DNA of 64,000 nucleotides from Bog-532 sp963805255 (lineage in GTDB: Bacteria > Actinomycetota > Actinomycetes > Streptosporangiales > Streptosporangiaceae), in assembly GCA_963805255.1 (NCBI GenBank), contig CAWDTK010000019.1:600603-664602 (forward strand). The letters run 5' to 3'. The position numbers were made by a program, and so were the translations under genes. This document shows positions 45,433-53,690 of this stretch, one piece after another (position 1 is the first letter of the stretch; the number at the start of each line of letters is the position of its first letter). The notes under the pieces were generated by a model. It saw only the letters and a list, made by a program, of their open reading frames with translations. It had not been told where the DNA came from and made no database searches.

Positions 45433-46376
45433 GAGGGTTATCAGAAACTCTCCAGTCGGATCTTTTACGGATCTCCATTTAATTGTTATTAAAGTTCTAA
45501 TTTCGGCCCGGCGCGCCGAAAAGACAACGACTCCCCGCATCGGTAGAAAGGAGGTGCTAACCAAAACCCTCAGCCGATGGAGGAGCCGTTGCGTTACCAT
45601 CGTACCTTCGGACTGAACGCCGAACAACTCGATGAGCTTGAGGAGCGTATCGAAGACATCCTGCCCGAGCCCTGGGATAAGGGAATCGGACGGCCGAAGA
45701 GCCTCTCGCTGCGGGAAGCGATCATGGTCACGCTGCTCTACAAGCGGCAGAATATGATCGAAGAAGTCATTGCCGATCTTTTCGGAGTCTCCCAGGGTAC
45801 CGTCTCGGACATCATCACAGAATTCACCCCGCTGATCGCTCAGGCTACTGGAGAATTCCGGCCTGACGCGGAGGAGGCGAAGCAGATGACCAGGGGCCGG
45901 CTGGCGCTGGTAGACGGGACGTTGTGGCCGTGCTGGTCGTGGGAGAACGCCCCCGAGCTGTGGGCCGGGAAATACAAGACCACCGGCCACGGCAGCCTCA
46001 TTATCAGCGACGAATCGGGAAATATAATCTTCGTCTCGGACCCGGCTCCCGGATGCGACCATGACATGAAGAAACTGGAAGGCGAGGTGAAGGAGATTCT
46101 CGACCTTGCTGGATCCGTTATCGCAGACAAGGGATTTCAAGGATCCGGTTACGTCACGCCGGCAAAGAAGCCAAAGGGTCGTGAACTCTACATGCGTGAG
46201 CATGAGTACAATAACCAGGTCAGTTCCATCCGCGCTCCCGTCGAACGTGCGGTTGCGCACCTGAAAACCTGGAAGATCCTTTTCGCCGATTATCGGCGGC
46301 CGCTCAACACGTTTCTTGATTCTTTCCGCGCAGCCATCGGTCTCTATTTCTTCGAATTGAGTTTTCAATAATCCTC
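45433..46376 (+). mobile_element. IS5-superfamily (DDE_Tnp_4) insertion sequence B
   Basis: Imperfect inverted ends, GAGGGTTATCAGAAACTC at 45433-45450 and the complement of GAGGATTATTGAAAACTC at 46359-46376 (14 of 18 match), enclose 944 bp. TTG on both sides (45430-45432, 46377-46379) is a likely 3-bp target duplication. The ends resemble those of element A, 250 bp away, so the two belong to one group but are not copies of each other. Confidence 0.75.
45577..46371 (+). CDS. DDE_Tnp_4-type transposase of element B
   Basis: 264 residues. HTH segment 'IADLFGVSQGTVSDIITEFT' near 62-82; DDE core 'LALVDGTLWPCWSW' (first Asp), 'HGSLIISDESGNIIFVSDPA', 'SVIADKGFQGSGYVTPAKKP' (second Asp) and 'SSIRAPVERAVAHLKTWKIL' (Glu). 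Intact, so probably functional. It shares the 'DGTLxPCWSW' core with the element A transposase but is clearly diverged. The stop codon falls in the right terminal repeat. Confidence 0.85.
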   Translation: MEEPLRYHRTFGLNAEQLDELEERIEDILPEPWDKGIGRPKSLSLREAIMVTLLYKRQNMIEEVIADLFGVSQGTVSDIITEFTPLIAQATGEFRPDAEEAKQMTRGRLALVDGTLWPCWSWENAPELWAGKYKTTGHGSLIISDESGNIIFVSDPAPGCDHDMKKLEGEVKEILDLAGSVIADKGFQGSGYVTPAKKPKGRELYMREHEYNNQVSSIRAPVERAVAHLKTWKILFADYRRPLNTFLDSFRAAIGLYFFELSFQ

Positions 46377-46495
46377 TTGGTGTTGCGGCGAGGATTCCCC
46401 TGCAGTCGCAACGGTAACGCTGAGTGACTGGTTTCGGTCGCGTGGCGGAGTTACAGCCGTGAAATTCGGGGCGGCCGTGCCGGGTTGCCTGATGC

Positions 46496-47974
46496 GTGAC
46501 CATAAGCAATAACGACACGGCCGTACAGGCCAGGATAGAGGATGCCTTCGATACCGTGGCGAGGGCAGATGCGCAGGTCAGGACGGTGCTGGGACGGGTT
46601 CTGGCGCAGCGCCGCAGCGCGGGGACCGCGCTGGATTACGTGCGGGGGCTGGCGCCGGGGGTGAGGGCGAACTGCTGGGGCCTGGCGGAGGCGGCCGGGC
46701 ACGAGAACCCGCACCGGATGCAGGCCCTGCTGCGCGGCTACCGGTGGGACTGGACGCGCCTGCGGGCGGAGCTGGCGGGCCTTGCGCGTGCCTGGCTGCC
46801 GTGCGACCCGGGCGACCTGATCGGGCCGGGGATCGCGGTCGATGAGACCGCGCAGCTCAAGGACGGGGACGCGACCGCGTGCGTGGCGCCGCAGCACGCC
46901 GGATGCACCGGGCACGTGGAGAACTGTGTCACCACGGTGTTCTCCGCGTGGGTGACCACGTCCGGGCAGGCCTGGGCGGATTTCGATGTGTTCATGCCGC
47001 AGCGCTGGGAGAAGGACTGGCGGCGGCGCCGGGCCGCCCGGATCCCGGGCAAGCTGGAGCGCAAGACGAAACCGCAGCTGGCCATCGGCCAGCTGGAACG
47101 GCTGCTGGATGCGGGCCTGCCCGCGAAGTGGGCGGCGTATGACGAGGTGTACGGCCGCAGCGGCGAGCTGCGCCGGTTCTGCGAGTCCAGGGGCCTGCCG
47201 TATGTGGCAGTCATCCCGCGCGACTTCCGCATCACCCTCCCGTCCGGGGCCGTGATCAAGGCCGGGGACGCCGCCGGGGACGCGGTCTTCGAGCGGCGCT
47301 CGTGCGGGAATGGCGCCAAAGGCCCCCGGTTCGCGGACTGGGCGCTGCTGGCCACCAGCAGCCCCAGGCACTTCCTGCTGATCCGCCGCCTGCTGTCCCG
47401 CCCAGGCGACCTGGCCTTCTACCTGTGCTGGGCGCCGGAGGGCACCCCGGCGACCATGACGTTCTTCATCACCATCGCAGGCCGCAGATGGCCGGCTGAG
47501 GAGACGTTCAAGACCGGGAAGGACGTCCTGGGCTGGGACCAGGCCCAGGCCAGGACCTGGGACGCGGTCTGCCGGCACACCGCCCTGGCCGCCCTCGCGC
47601 AGCTCCGCCACGCCGCCATCCGCAACGCGCTCTGCGGCGACATCACCCTCCCGGACGCCCCCGCCCGCGCAAGCCACGACGACGGCCGCGACGGCAAGGA
47701 CGACGTCAGCGGCCCCGACCTGCGCATCCCGCCCGGCGACGCGCCCGTCCCCGTCCGCAGCCGGCAGCCCTGCCCGCCGCGCATCGGCGCCGTCAAGCTC
47801 ACCATCGCCGAGACCGCCCGCATCGAACGCCTGGCCAGGCAGTACGCCGCCGGGCTGATCACCCGCGCCCGCCTCGCCTTCCACCTGCGCTGGTCCCGCT
47901 GGCGGCGCTGCCACCAGGCCAGAGCCCGCTGGCACCACTACAGCATCCGGCTGCTGGCCGCGGCAGCCACCTGA
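46496..47974 (+). CDS. IS701-family transposase
   Basis: 492 residues, full length. Family features: 'VLAQRRSAGTALDYVRGLAP' in the N-terminus, 'GIAVDETAQLKDG' (first Asp near residue 120), 'ENCVTTVFSAWVT', 'KWAAYDEVYGRSGELRRFCE' (second Asp) and 'RRWPAEETFKTGKDVLGWDQ' (Glu near 338). The frame is intact. Its terminal repeats could not be identified with confidence, so the element limits are not given. GTG 46496 lacks a strong ribosome binding site, common for IS genes. Confidence 0.85.
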   Translation: MTISNNDTAVQARIEDAFDTVARADAQVRTVLGRVLAQRRSAGTALDYVRGLAPGVRANCWGLAEAAGHENPHRMQALLRGYRWDWTRLRAELAGLARAWLPCDPGDLIGPGIAVDETAQLKDGDATACVAPQHAGCTGHVENCVTTVFSAWVTTSGQAWADFDVFMPQRWEKDWRRRRAARIPGKLERKTKPQLAIGQLERLLDAGLPAKWAAYDEVYGRSGELRRFCESRGLPYVAVIPRDFRITLPSGAVIKAGDAAGDAVFERRSCGNGAKGPRFADWALLATSSPRHFLLIRRLLSRPGDLAFYLCWAPEGTPATMTFFITIAGRRWPAEETFKTGKDVLGWDQAQARTWDAVCRHTALAALAQLRHAAIRNALCGDITLPDAPARASHDDGRDGKDDVSGPDLRIPPGDAPVPVRSRQPCPPRIGAVKLTIAETARIERLARQYAAGLITRARLAFHLRWSRWRRCHQARARWHHYSIRLLAAAAT

Positions 47975-48324
47975 ACTGCGGCGACCGGAAGGAGGTGACT
48001 CGATGTAACCGCAAACCCAGGCGGATCACGTCACAATCCGCGACACGGCATCGCCGCACCGTGAAAACACGACTGTACTACAGGTGACCAGCGGTCCGGC
48101 TGCACGGGTGATGCTCGGCCCGGACCGGGTGGGGTAATAAGCGCCGCGCCAGGTCGGTGCCGGGGTAAGCGGTCGCGCGTCCGTCGTTTCGGGAGTCCGG
48201 TTACACAGAGTGACGTGGTGATCTCCGCGTCTAGTCAGCGACTTGTACTGACTATCACCCAGATAGCGACGACCGCGGCCTAGGGGACAACGCGGTGGGG
48301 CCCGGGCACGTGGGCAAGCGGCTA
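47975..48324. other. non-coding stretch after the IS701 transposase
   Basis: 350 bp without a supported gene. It probably includes the right end of the IS701 element. A Shine-Dalgarno-like AAGGAGGTGACT at 47989 leads to no meaningful frame. Confidence 0.4.
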
Positions 48325-48402
48325 CCCGTCCCGCTCCGCGTTCTGCTTCGCCAGGGCCGTGCTCATTGCAGCACGGTACTGATTGAGAAACGGGCCCGGC
48401 TA

Positions 48403-49369
48403 GGGCGTGTCCCGTGGATCTTCGAGGCCTGATGCTGTAGATCAGTAAGGTGCTTGAGCGACTGAAACGTCATGACCTGACTGATGAGGAGTGGGAGCGG
48501 CTGCGGGCGTTCTTGCCCGCCGATCCCCGGCAGGGCGGCCGGTGGGCCGATCACCGGACGGTGATCAACGGGATCTTCTTCCGTGCCCGGGCGGGCTGCC
48601 CGTGGCGGGACCTGCCGGAGGGCTTCGGGAACTGGAAGACCATCTATAACCGGCATCGCCGCTGGTCACTGGATGGAACCTGGGAAAAGGCCCTGGACGG
48701 GCTGCGGGCCGGGTGTGATGAGGCCGAGGGCAAGGACTGGACGGTCAGCGCCGACTCGACGGTCACCCGGGCCCATCAGCACGCGGCCGGGGCCCGCCAT
48801 GCACCGGCTGCTGATGACCGCACAGGGGGCTCCAGCGAATGACAAGAAATCTGGCCGGGAAGCGATCGGCCGCTCCCGCGGCGGGCTGACCACCAAGATC
48901 CACCTGACCGCTGACCTGCGCTGCCGCCCCGTCGCCCGGCTAACAAGCCCCGGCCAGCACGGCGACTCCCCCCGGTTCATCCCGCTGATGGACGCGGTCC
49001 GCATCCAGCGGCGCGGCCTGGGCAGGCCCCGCAGCCGGCCCGGCCGCGCGATGGCGGACAAGGCCTACTCCTCCGCCGGCAACCGCGCCTACCTGCGGCA
49101 GCACCGCATCAAGGCGGTTATCCCCGTCAAGGAAGACCAGAAAGCCCACCGCCGCAACCGCGGCCGCTCCGGCGGCCGGCCGCCGGTCTTTGACGACGGG
49201 TGGTACAAGAAGCGCAACACCGTCGAACGCCGCTTCAGCAAGCTCAAGCAGTTCCGCGCCGTGGCCACCCGCTACGACAAGCGCGAGCGCATCTACCAAG
49301 GCACCATCGACGTCGCCTCGATCAGCATCTGGCTACGCGACCCCGTCCCATGATCCACGGGACACGCCC
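48403..49369 (+). mobile_element. IS5-family element with TA target duplication
   Basis: Perfect inverted repeats GGGCGTGTCCCGTGGATC (48403-48420 and complement 49352-49369) enclose 967 bp. TA flanks both ends (48401-48402, 49370-49371). The uninterrupted target, CTAG, is seen in the other copy of the duplication at about 51970, which confirms the insertion point and the limits. Confidence 0.9.
48450..49353 (+). CDS. IS5-family transposase in two overlapping frames
   Basis: The first frame (48450-48842) starts 'MLERLKRHDLTDEEWERLRA' and runs through 'SADSTVTRAHQHAAGARHAP' (first Asp). The second (to 49353) continues 'REAIGRSRGGLTTKIHLTAD', 'RAMADKAYSSAGNRAYLRQH' (second Asp) and 'KKRNTVERRFSKLKQFRAVA' (Glu). 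They join near a run of five G at about 48822; one G fewer would fuse them into 300 residues. Programmed frameshifting is known in this family, but a one-base error or mutation fits equally. Confidence 0.8.
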
Positions 49370-49642
49370 TAGTACCCCGGTCACCGGCCCGCCGGGAAGG
49401 AGGCGGGGAGAAACGTAGTTACCCGTGTTTCCCGGGCGCTGGGATTGGCCGCGAGTGCACTGGTGTGCCCGGCGCCGGGACAACCCAGACTCGCACCGTG
49501 GTGCCCGCCTGAAAGCAGCGGGCCGCCACCGGTTCGTCAGGCACTCGAGCCGTAGAACTCACGCATACCGCTCCGCGAAAGATTTGAGCAGTGGCGTCGG
49601 CAGAGCGCGATGTATGGGTGCCTTCCGGGCCATGATAGGGCA

Positions 49643-50398
49643 TTACGCCAGCAGGTCGGCCAGCGTCTCGCGCACGTCCTTGCCGCCCAGCGGGCGGGAG
49701 ACCAGCCCGGCCGCGTTGTCCGGGTGGCGGCCAAAGACGTGCAGCCGGCCGTCGTGGCGGGCGAGGATCAGGTCGCTGCTTGCGCCGGCGATCTCGGCCG
49801 ATCCCTGCGTGGTGTACTGGGTGAGGGTGACCAGCGCGGAGCGATCGGATGAGGCGAGCACGGCGTTCGCGTCGACCGCCGCGCCGGGGTCGGCCGGTGC
49901 CCCCTCAGGCAGCCAGGCGAGGAGGTCATCGAGGGCGTCGTCGGACGGGTACAGGCCGATCTCGTGGACGCCGAGGGCGTCGATCCGCACGACAAGGCAG
50001 ATGTGCTCGGGCTGCGGGAGCAGCAGAATCCGCCACGGCTCGCCGGGAATGGTCCCGGTCGCCCGGGCATCCAGCACCCTCCTGGCCCGCTGCTCGAAGG
50101 CCACCGCGATTCCTAGGTCCCCGCGTACCCGCACCTGCTCGCCCGCGGAGCCTGCCACCAGGAGCTGACGTGCCGCGAGCGAGCGGACGGCCTCGGCGAG
50201 TACCTCCTCCGGCGGCCCTGCCTCCAGGAAGTCCACGATCGCATCCACCGCGGTGAGCTCGGCGAGGGTGTACGCGCCCAGCAGCACCGGCCCGGTGTTG
50301 ACCAGGTTCACCACGGCCGAGACCAGCCCCTCCGGGACGGACGCCTGACCTGGGCCCGGCCGGGGCGACGTCGGGCCTCCCGCAGCAGCCTCGCTCAC
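49643..50398 (-). CDS. hypothetical protein of the three-gene cassette
   Basis: 251 residues from GTG 50398, which overlaps the upstream stop by 4 nt. After a Gly/Pro-rich start it is helical ('PEGLVSAVVNLVNTGPVLLG', 'DAIVDFLEAGPPEEVLAEAV'), then beta-rich ('EPWRILLLPQPEHICLVVRI', 'RSALVTLTQYTTQGSAEIAG'), ending 'RETLADLLA'. The helical-then-beta order loosely recalls EspG-like ESX-associated proteins, but I see no decisive motif. Cytoplasmic, no signal peptide. Confidence 0.55.
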   Translation of the reverse strand: MSEAAAGGPTSPRPGPGQASVPEGLVSAVVNLVNTGPVLLGAYTLAELTAVDAIVDFLEAGPPEEVLAEAVRSLAARQLLVAGSAGEQVRVRGDLGIAVAFEQRARRVLDARATGTIPGEPWRILLLPQPEHICLVVRIDALGVHEIGLYPSDDALDDLLAWLPEGAPADPGAAVDANAVLASSDRSALVTLTQYTTQGSAEIAGASSDLILARHDGRLHVFGRHPDNAAGLVSRPLGGKDVRETLADLLA

Positions 50399-51894
50399 AA
50401 CAACCCCGCTTCCGTCCACAAGGTCCCCGCCGGCGGCTGTCCGCGGTCCTGGCCCAGGATCGCGGCAGCAACCCGGGATGGCGTCTCGGTCACCCACACG
50501 TCGGAGTTGCCGAACAGACCCCGCCCGGCCCGCCCGGACAGCGCCCGGCCGAGCTCGCCCGCCGGGTCCGCCCGCTCGGGCGGCGGGAACCGGGCCGCCA
50601 GGTCCTGCGAGGCGGCGGTCATGTCGTCGTCCGCCTCGATCCGGCGCAGTGCCGAGGCCAGCGAGGATGCGACCGCCGGCGTCAGCGGAGCGGGCACGGC
50701 CAAATCGGGCGACAGGTATATCGGGCGCCGTTCGGTCAGCCGCGACAGGCCCCACGGGCCGACATTGCTGCGGGTCACGCGGTAAATTACATAGTCCATG
50801 AGGTGCCGGATATCGTCCAGGCTGGGCAGCTTGCGCTTGCCGAAGGCGGCCGGGGTTTTTTCCAGCTGCACCCAGGTGCCCTGAGCCGTCCGCCCGTGCA
50901 GCTTCTCCCGGACCACCTGCCCGCGCATCCCGATGTCGGGGTAGCGGGTCTTATCGATATCGCGGTGGTGACTGGACACCCGCAGGTGGCTGACCTTGTC
51001 AAACCGCCAGTTCTCATACAGCTGCGGGTCATCTACCAGCACGTGACCGCCGCACAGCACGTCATGTAGCTGGGGCACCTGCATGCCGTGCCGCGCCAGG
51101 TCGACGATGATCGCCGCCTCCTCCGGGCTGAGCTGCCCGGCAGCGGCCAGCAGCCCCTTGCGGTACGCCCCAGCCCGAGCCGTGATATCGATCAGCAGCC
51201 GAACCCGGGTACGCACCTGCTCAGTCTGCTCTGCGGTCAGCGCCCCGTCCCGCTCCGCGTTCTGCTTCGCCAGGGCCAGCCAGTGCCGCATGATGTAGGC
51301 GGTGAATGGGCCGATGGCCGTCCAGTAGCGGCGGAAGCGCTGGGCCGTTTCAGTGTCGGTGATGGCCGTCCTGGTCTCGGTGCAGAGCAGCGAGCGGCTG
51401 GCGCCGTAGGGCAGCACCAGGAAACTGATCGCGACCTTCCCGAACCCTGGCTCGGCGAAGCCCGCGAATTCCGCGGGCTGGAAGCGCCGGAACTCCAGTT
51501 CAGTGGGCGAGGAGAACTTGCCGATCACCCCGATGACGAACTCCACGCCGGGCTCCTCAGCCACGGCCAGGAACGCGTCCCGGTACTGCTCGGATGACAG
51601 CGCCTCCTGCTGGTCGGATGACAGCGCCTCCGGCTGGGACCCGGTACCCGGGCGGTGCCGGGAGCCGATCCGGGCAGGCAGTGCCCGCATCCAGCCCATG
51701 AGCTGCATAAAGGGGACCGTCCGCCCGACCTGACCGGGGTCGAGCGACCGGACGGCACGGTAGGCGTCCTCCGGCGTGGCGTCGACGACGACGGCGCTGA
51801 AGCTCCGGGCATCGAACCGGGGAAGCTGGCCGTTGATCAGGAGTTCCCGGGCAGCCGGCGCCCCTCCATTCCGGCCTGCGACGTCACTTGTCAT
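50395..51894 (-). CDS. hypothetical protein with SRPBCC/DUF2867-like N-terminal domain
   Basis: 499 residues from ATG 51894, preceded by AAAGGGGG. The first 210 residues resemble the SRPBCC-like ligand-binding group: 'FSAVVVDATPEDAYRAVRSL', 'FVIGVIGKFSSPTELEFRRF', 'EPGFGKVAISFLVLPYGASR' and 'RFRRYWTAIGPFTAYIMRHW'. The remaining 290 ('LTAEQTEQVRTRVRLLIDIT', 'HDVLCGGHVLVDDPQLYENW', 'LDDIRHLMDYVIYRVTRSNV') match nothing I recognise. A short imperfect repeat (EALSSDQQEALSSEQ, near residue 85) links two helices. The downstream gene overlaps its stop, so they are co-translated. Confidence 0.6.
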   Translation of the reverse strand: MTSDVAGRNGGAPAARELLINGQLPRFDARSFSAVVVDATPEDAYRAVRSLDPGQVGRTVPFMQLMGWMRALPARIGSRHRPGTGSQPEALSSDQQEALSSEQYRDAFLAVAEEPGVEFVIGVIGKFSSPTELEFRRFQPAEFAGFAEPGFGKVAISFLVLPYGASRSLLCTETRTAITDTETAQRFRRYWTAIGPFTAYIMRHWLALAKQNAERDGALTAEQTEQVRTRVRLLIDITARAGAYRKGLLAAAGQLSPEEAAIIVDLARHGMQVPQLHDVLCGGHVLVDDPQLYENWRFDKVSHLRVSSHHRDIDKTRYPDIGMRGQVVREKLHGRTAQGTWVQLEKTPAAFGKRKLPSLDDIRHLMDYVIYRVTRSNVGPWGLSRLTERRPIYLSPDLAVPAPLTPAVASSLASALRRIEADDDMTAASQDLAARFPPPERADPAGELGRALSGRAGRGLFGNSDVWVTETPSRVAAAILGQDRGQPPAGTLWTEAGLL

Positions 51895-52107
51895 GCGAAG
51901 CCCCCTTTCTTGCCCCTCCCGGCACACATGCTCATTGCAGCACGGTACTGATTGGGAAACGGGCCCGGCTAGTACCCCGGTCACCGGGCCGCCGGGTGAA
52001 AGGAGGCGGCGAGAAACGTAGTTACCCGTGTTTCCCGGGCGCTGGGATCGGCCGCGAGTGCGCTGGTGTGCCCGGCGCCGGGACAACCCAGACTCGCACC
52101 GTGGTGG
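51244..52107 (+). repeat. reference copy of the duplicated segment
   Basis: This region shares three blocks with 48325-49507. It spans the 5' part of the SRPBCC-like gene, its upstream region and the edge of an integrase fragment. It is uninterrupted and is therefore probably the source copy. Confidence 0.85.
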
Positions 52108-52254
52108 GTGCGGCCGGTGCTCGTTATAGTGCTGCGTGTACTCGGCCAGGATCCGCCGAAAGTGCTGTTCGCGGTGGATCAGCAGGTGATTGAGGTACCG
52201 CACGGCGAACCCGGCGATCAGCGCTCCGGATGTGCCGTGCTGTCCAGGACTGCG
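52100..52254 (-). pseudogene. C-terminal fragment of an IS481-like integrase
   Basis: The minus frame reads 'FAVRYLNHLLIHREQHFRRI' then 'LAEYTQHYNEHRPHPP', the end of an rve integrase domain ('...RHLRRVLAEYxxHYNxHRPH'). About 50 residues remain. It overlaps the 3' end of the LURP-one gene. Confidence 0.65.
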
Positions 52255-52748
52255 GTGACGGCCAGGATCAGCACCGGGTCCTGCCCGGGAGCGACCTCCA
52301 CCCCGTAGGTGTCGGCGATCCGGAACCACTTCTTCGACACCTCGGCCGCCTGGGTGCGGCCCTCCCCGATCGTGTACTCGTGATCGACAACGTTGCCCTT
52401 CACCTCCAGGTCGGGGCCATTGGCCACCTTCACGCTCCAGCGATCGCGCAGCGGCGAGATCAGCGTCTTCTTGACCACGGCGACCCGGTTCCCGTTCGGG
52501 TCCTCGATCTCCATCGTGTCCTTGACGCGCAGCATGCGCTCCTGGACCTTCACCAGCTCCCTGCCCTGGGCGTCCTCGAAAATGAGTGTCTGGCGCAGCC
52601 GCAGGGCCTTGCCGTCGACCTTGTAGACACGCTCACGCCGGTCGTTTTCGATCCAGTAGTCATCGCCGATCGACACCAGCTTCTGCCGCATCCGGTAGTG
52701 AGTCACTCCGCCATCACCACGGCGCTCTTGCCGTCTCTCTCGGAACAT
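52218..52748 (-). CDS. LURP-one-related (YxjI-like) protein
   Basis: 176 residues from ATG 52748 with AAGGAGG 6 nt upstream. Tubby-like LURP-one pattern: 'MRQKLVSIGDDYWIENDRRE', 'VYKVDGKALRLRQTLIFEDA', 'MLRVKDTMEIEDPNGNRVAV', 'DRWSVKVANGPDLEVKGNVV' and the end 'PVLILAVTAVLDSTAHPER'. The family has a phospholipid-scramblase-like beta-barrel with a central helix; its bacterial role is unknown. It is co-directional with the two hypothetical genes downstream, but an integrase fragment lies between them. Confidence 0.85.
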   Translation of the reverse strand: MFRERRQERRGDGGVTHYRMRQKLVSIGDDYWIENDRRERVYKVDGKALRLRQTLIFEDAQGRELVKVQERMLRVKDTMEIEDPNGNRVAVVKKTLISPLRDRWSVKVANGPDLEVKGNVVDHEYTIGEGRTQAAEVSKKWFRIADTYGVEVAPGQDPVLILAVTAVLDSTAHPER

Positions 52749-52912
52749 TCGCCCCTCCTTGGCCCTGCCTGCTGGGCGGTCGGCAGCCTGACGCCATCGG
52801 CTCAACTCCCACACTCAAAACCCACGCCGGTAATGGGCAGGGCCGAAAGACCCGACTCAACCAGGAGCTCCGACGGCGGTGACGTGGTTGACGCTGGCCA
52901 CGCAGCCTCCCG

Positions 52913-53638
52913 CTACGGCCGTGAGCTGACATGGAAGCAGAAATGGGCCGTGGCAGATCCGGGGGCGCCCAGATCGAGGTCCACGTTGGACGAGAGCTGG
53001 CACGCGCCCTGCTCGGCGTATTGCCAGAGCTTGGTCGGCACCGTCGCGCATTTGTCCGCCGTCCAGCGGGGCGGTCTGGCCGGGCTGCCGCCGCACGGCT
53101 CGGGTTCGCTGGACCAGATGGCGCTGGGGACATCGGCGCTGTGCGCTTTGGCGATGGTCGCGCAATTGGCATAGGGCGAATACGGATCGCAGTACAGGGC
53201 CGGGTAAAGCGGATAGATGCCTAGGCCGGCGAAGTTGTACTCCGCTATGTACTGCGCCCAGGCTCCCCAGTAATCCCTGCTCAGCGTCGTCGAATATTCC
53301 TGGTCGAGCCAGCAGTACAGCCGACCGGTGGACGGCAGCCGAAGCGGGCGGACCGCATGATAAGCGGTCAGCAACGCCGCGCAGAAGGCCTGCGCATCGG
53401 CAAGGCCTTCCGCCGCGCTCCCGCTCAGCCGGGACTGCCTGGGAGCGGAAATACAGCCTACGTAGGGGCCTCCGCTGTCCCATGCTCCCTGGCTTTCGGC
53501 GACCGCATCATCGTTAAACAGGTCGGCAGCCGGGGATGGGGTGAAATACCTGATCCAGTAGTTTGGGTTCACGCCAAATTCATGACGCGCTGACGCGTGG
53601 GTGTTCTGTATCTTCGCCGCGGTGTCGTATCCCCCCAT
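52913..53638 (-). CDS. DUF1906/GH25-like glycoside-hydrolase-fold protein
   Basis: 241 residues from ATG 53638 (GGGAGG upstream). It begins 'MGGYDTAAKIQNTHASARHE' and has 'NPNYWIRYFTPSPAADLFND', 'FCAALLTAYHAVRPLRLPST', 'RLYCWLDQEYSTTLSRDYWG' and 'LWQYAEQGACQLSSNVDLDL'. The barrel-like order and the final 'LWQYAE...VDLDL' resemble GH25 and DUF1906 proteins thought to act on cell-wall glycans. No signal peptide follows this start. An upstream start at 53764 does not add one. 75 bp separate it from the next gene. Confidence 0.65.
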   Translation of the reverse strand: MGGYDTAAKIQNTHASARHEFGVNPNYWIRYFTPSPAADLFNDDAVAESQGAWDSGGPYVGCISAPRQSRLSGSAAEGLADAQAFCAALLTAYHAVRPLRLPSTGRLYCWLDQEYSTTLSRDYWGAWAQYIAEYNFAGLGIYPLYPALYCDPYSPYANCATIAKAHSADVPSAIWSSEPEPCGGSPARPPRWTADKCATVPTKLWQYAEQGACQLSSNVDLDLGAPGSATAHFCFHVSSRP

Positions 53639-53690
53639 GGCTGGACAATCCTCCCTAAAGACCGGGTATCTGCACGATGACGCTGCTGGC

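Larger units (their letters stand above)
48325..49507 (+). repeat. partial, deleted copy of the 51.2-52.1 kb segment, split by IS5
   Basis: Three blocks match the region 51244-52107 in the same orientation: 48325-48358 (identical to 51244-51277), 48360-48402 (to 51929-51971) and 49370-49507 (to 51971-52107), with only a few mismatches and short gaps. Relative to the other copy, about 650 bp between the first two blocks are missing, and an IS5 element separates the second and third. The first block is a piece of a gene, so this copy is a non-functional by-product. Confidence 0.85.

Noticed and set aside
46451..47938. 495-codon minus-strand frame
   Set aside because: Antisense to the IS701 transposase; composition of a shadow.
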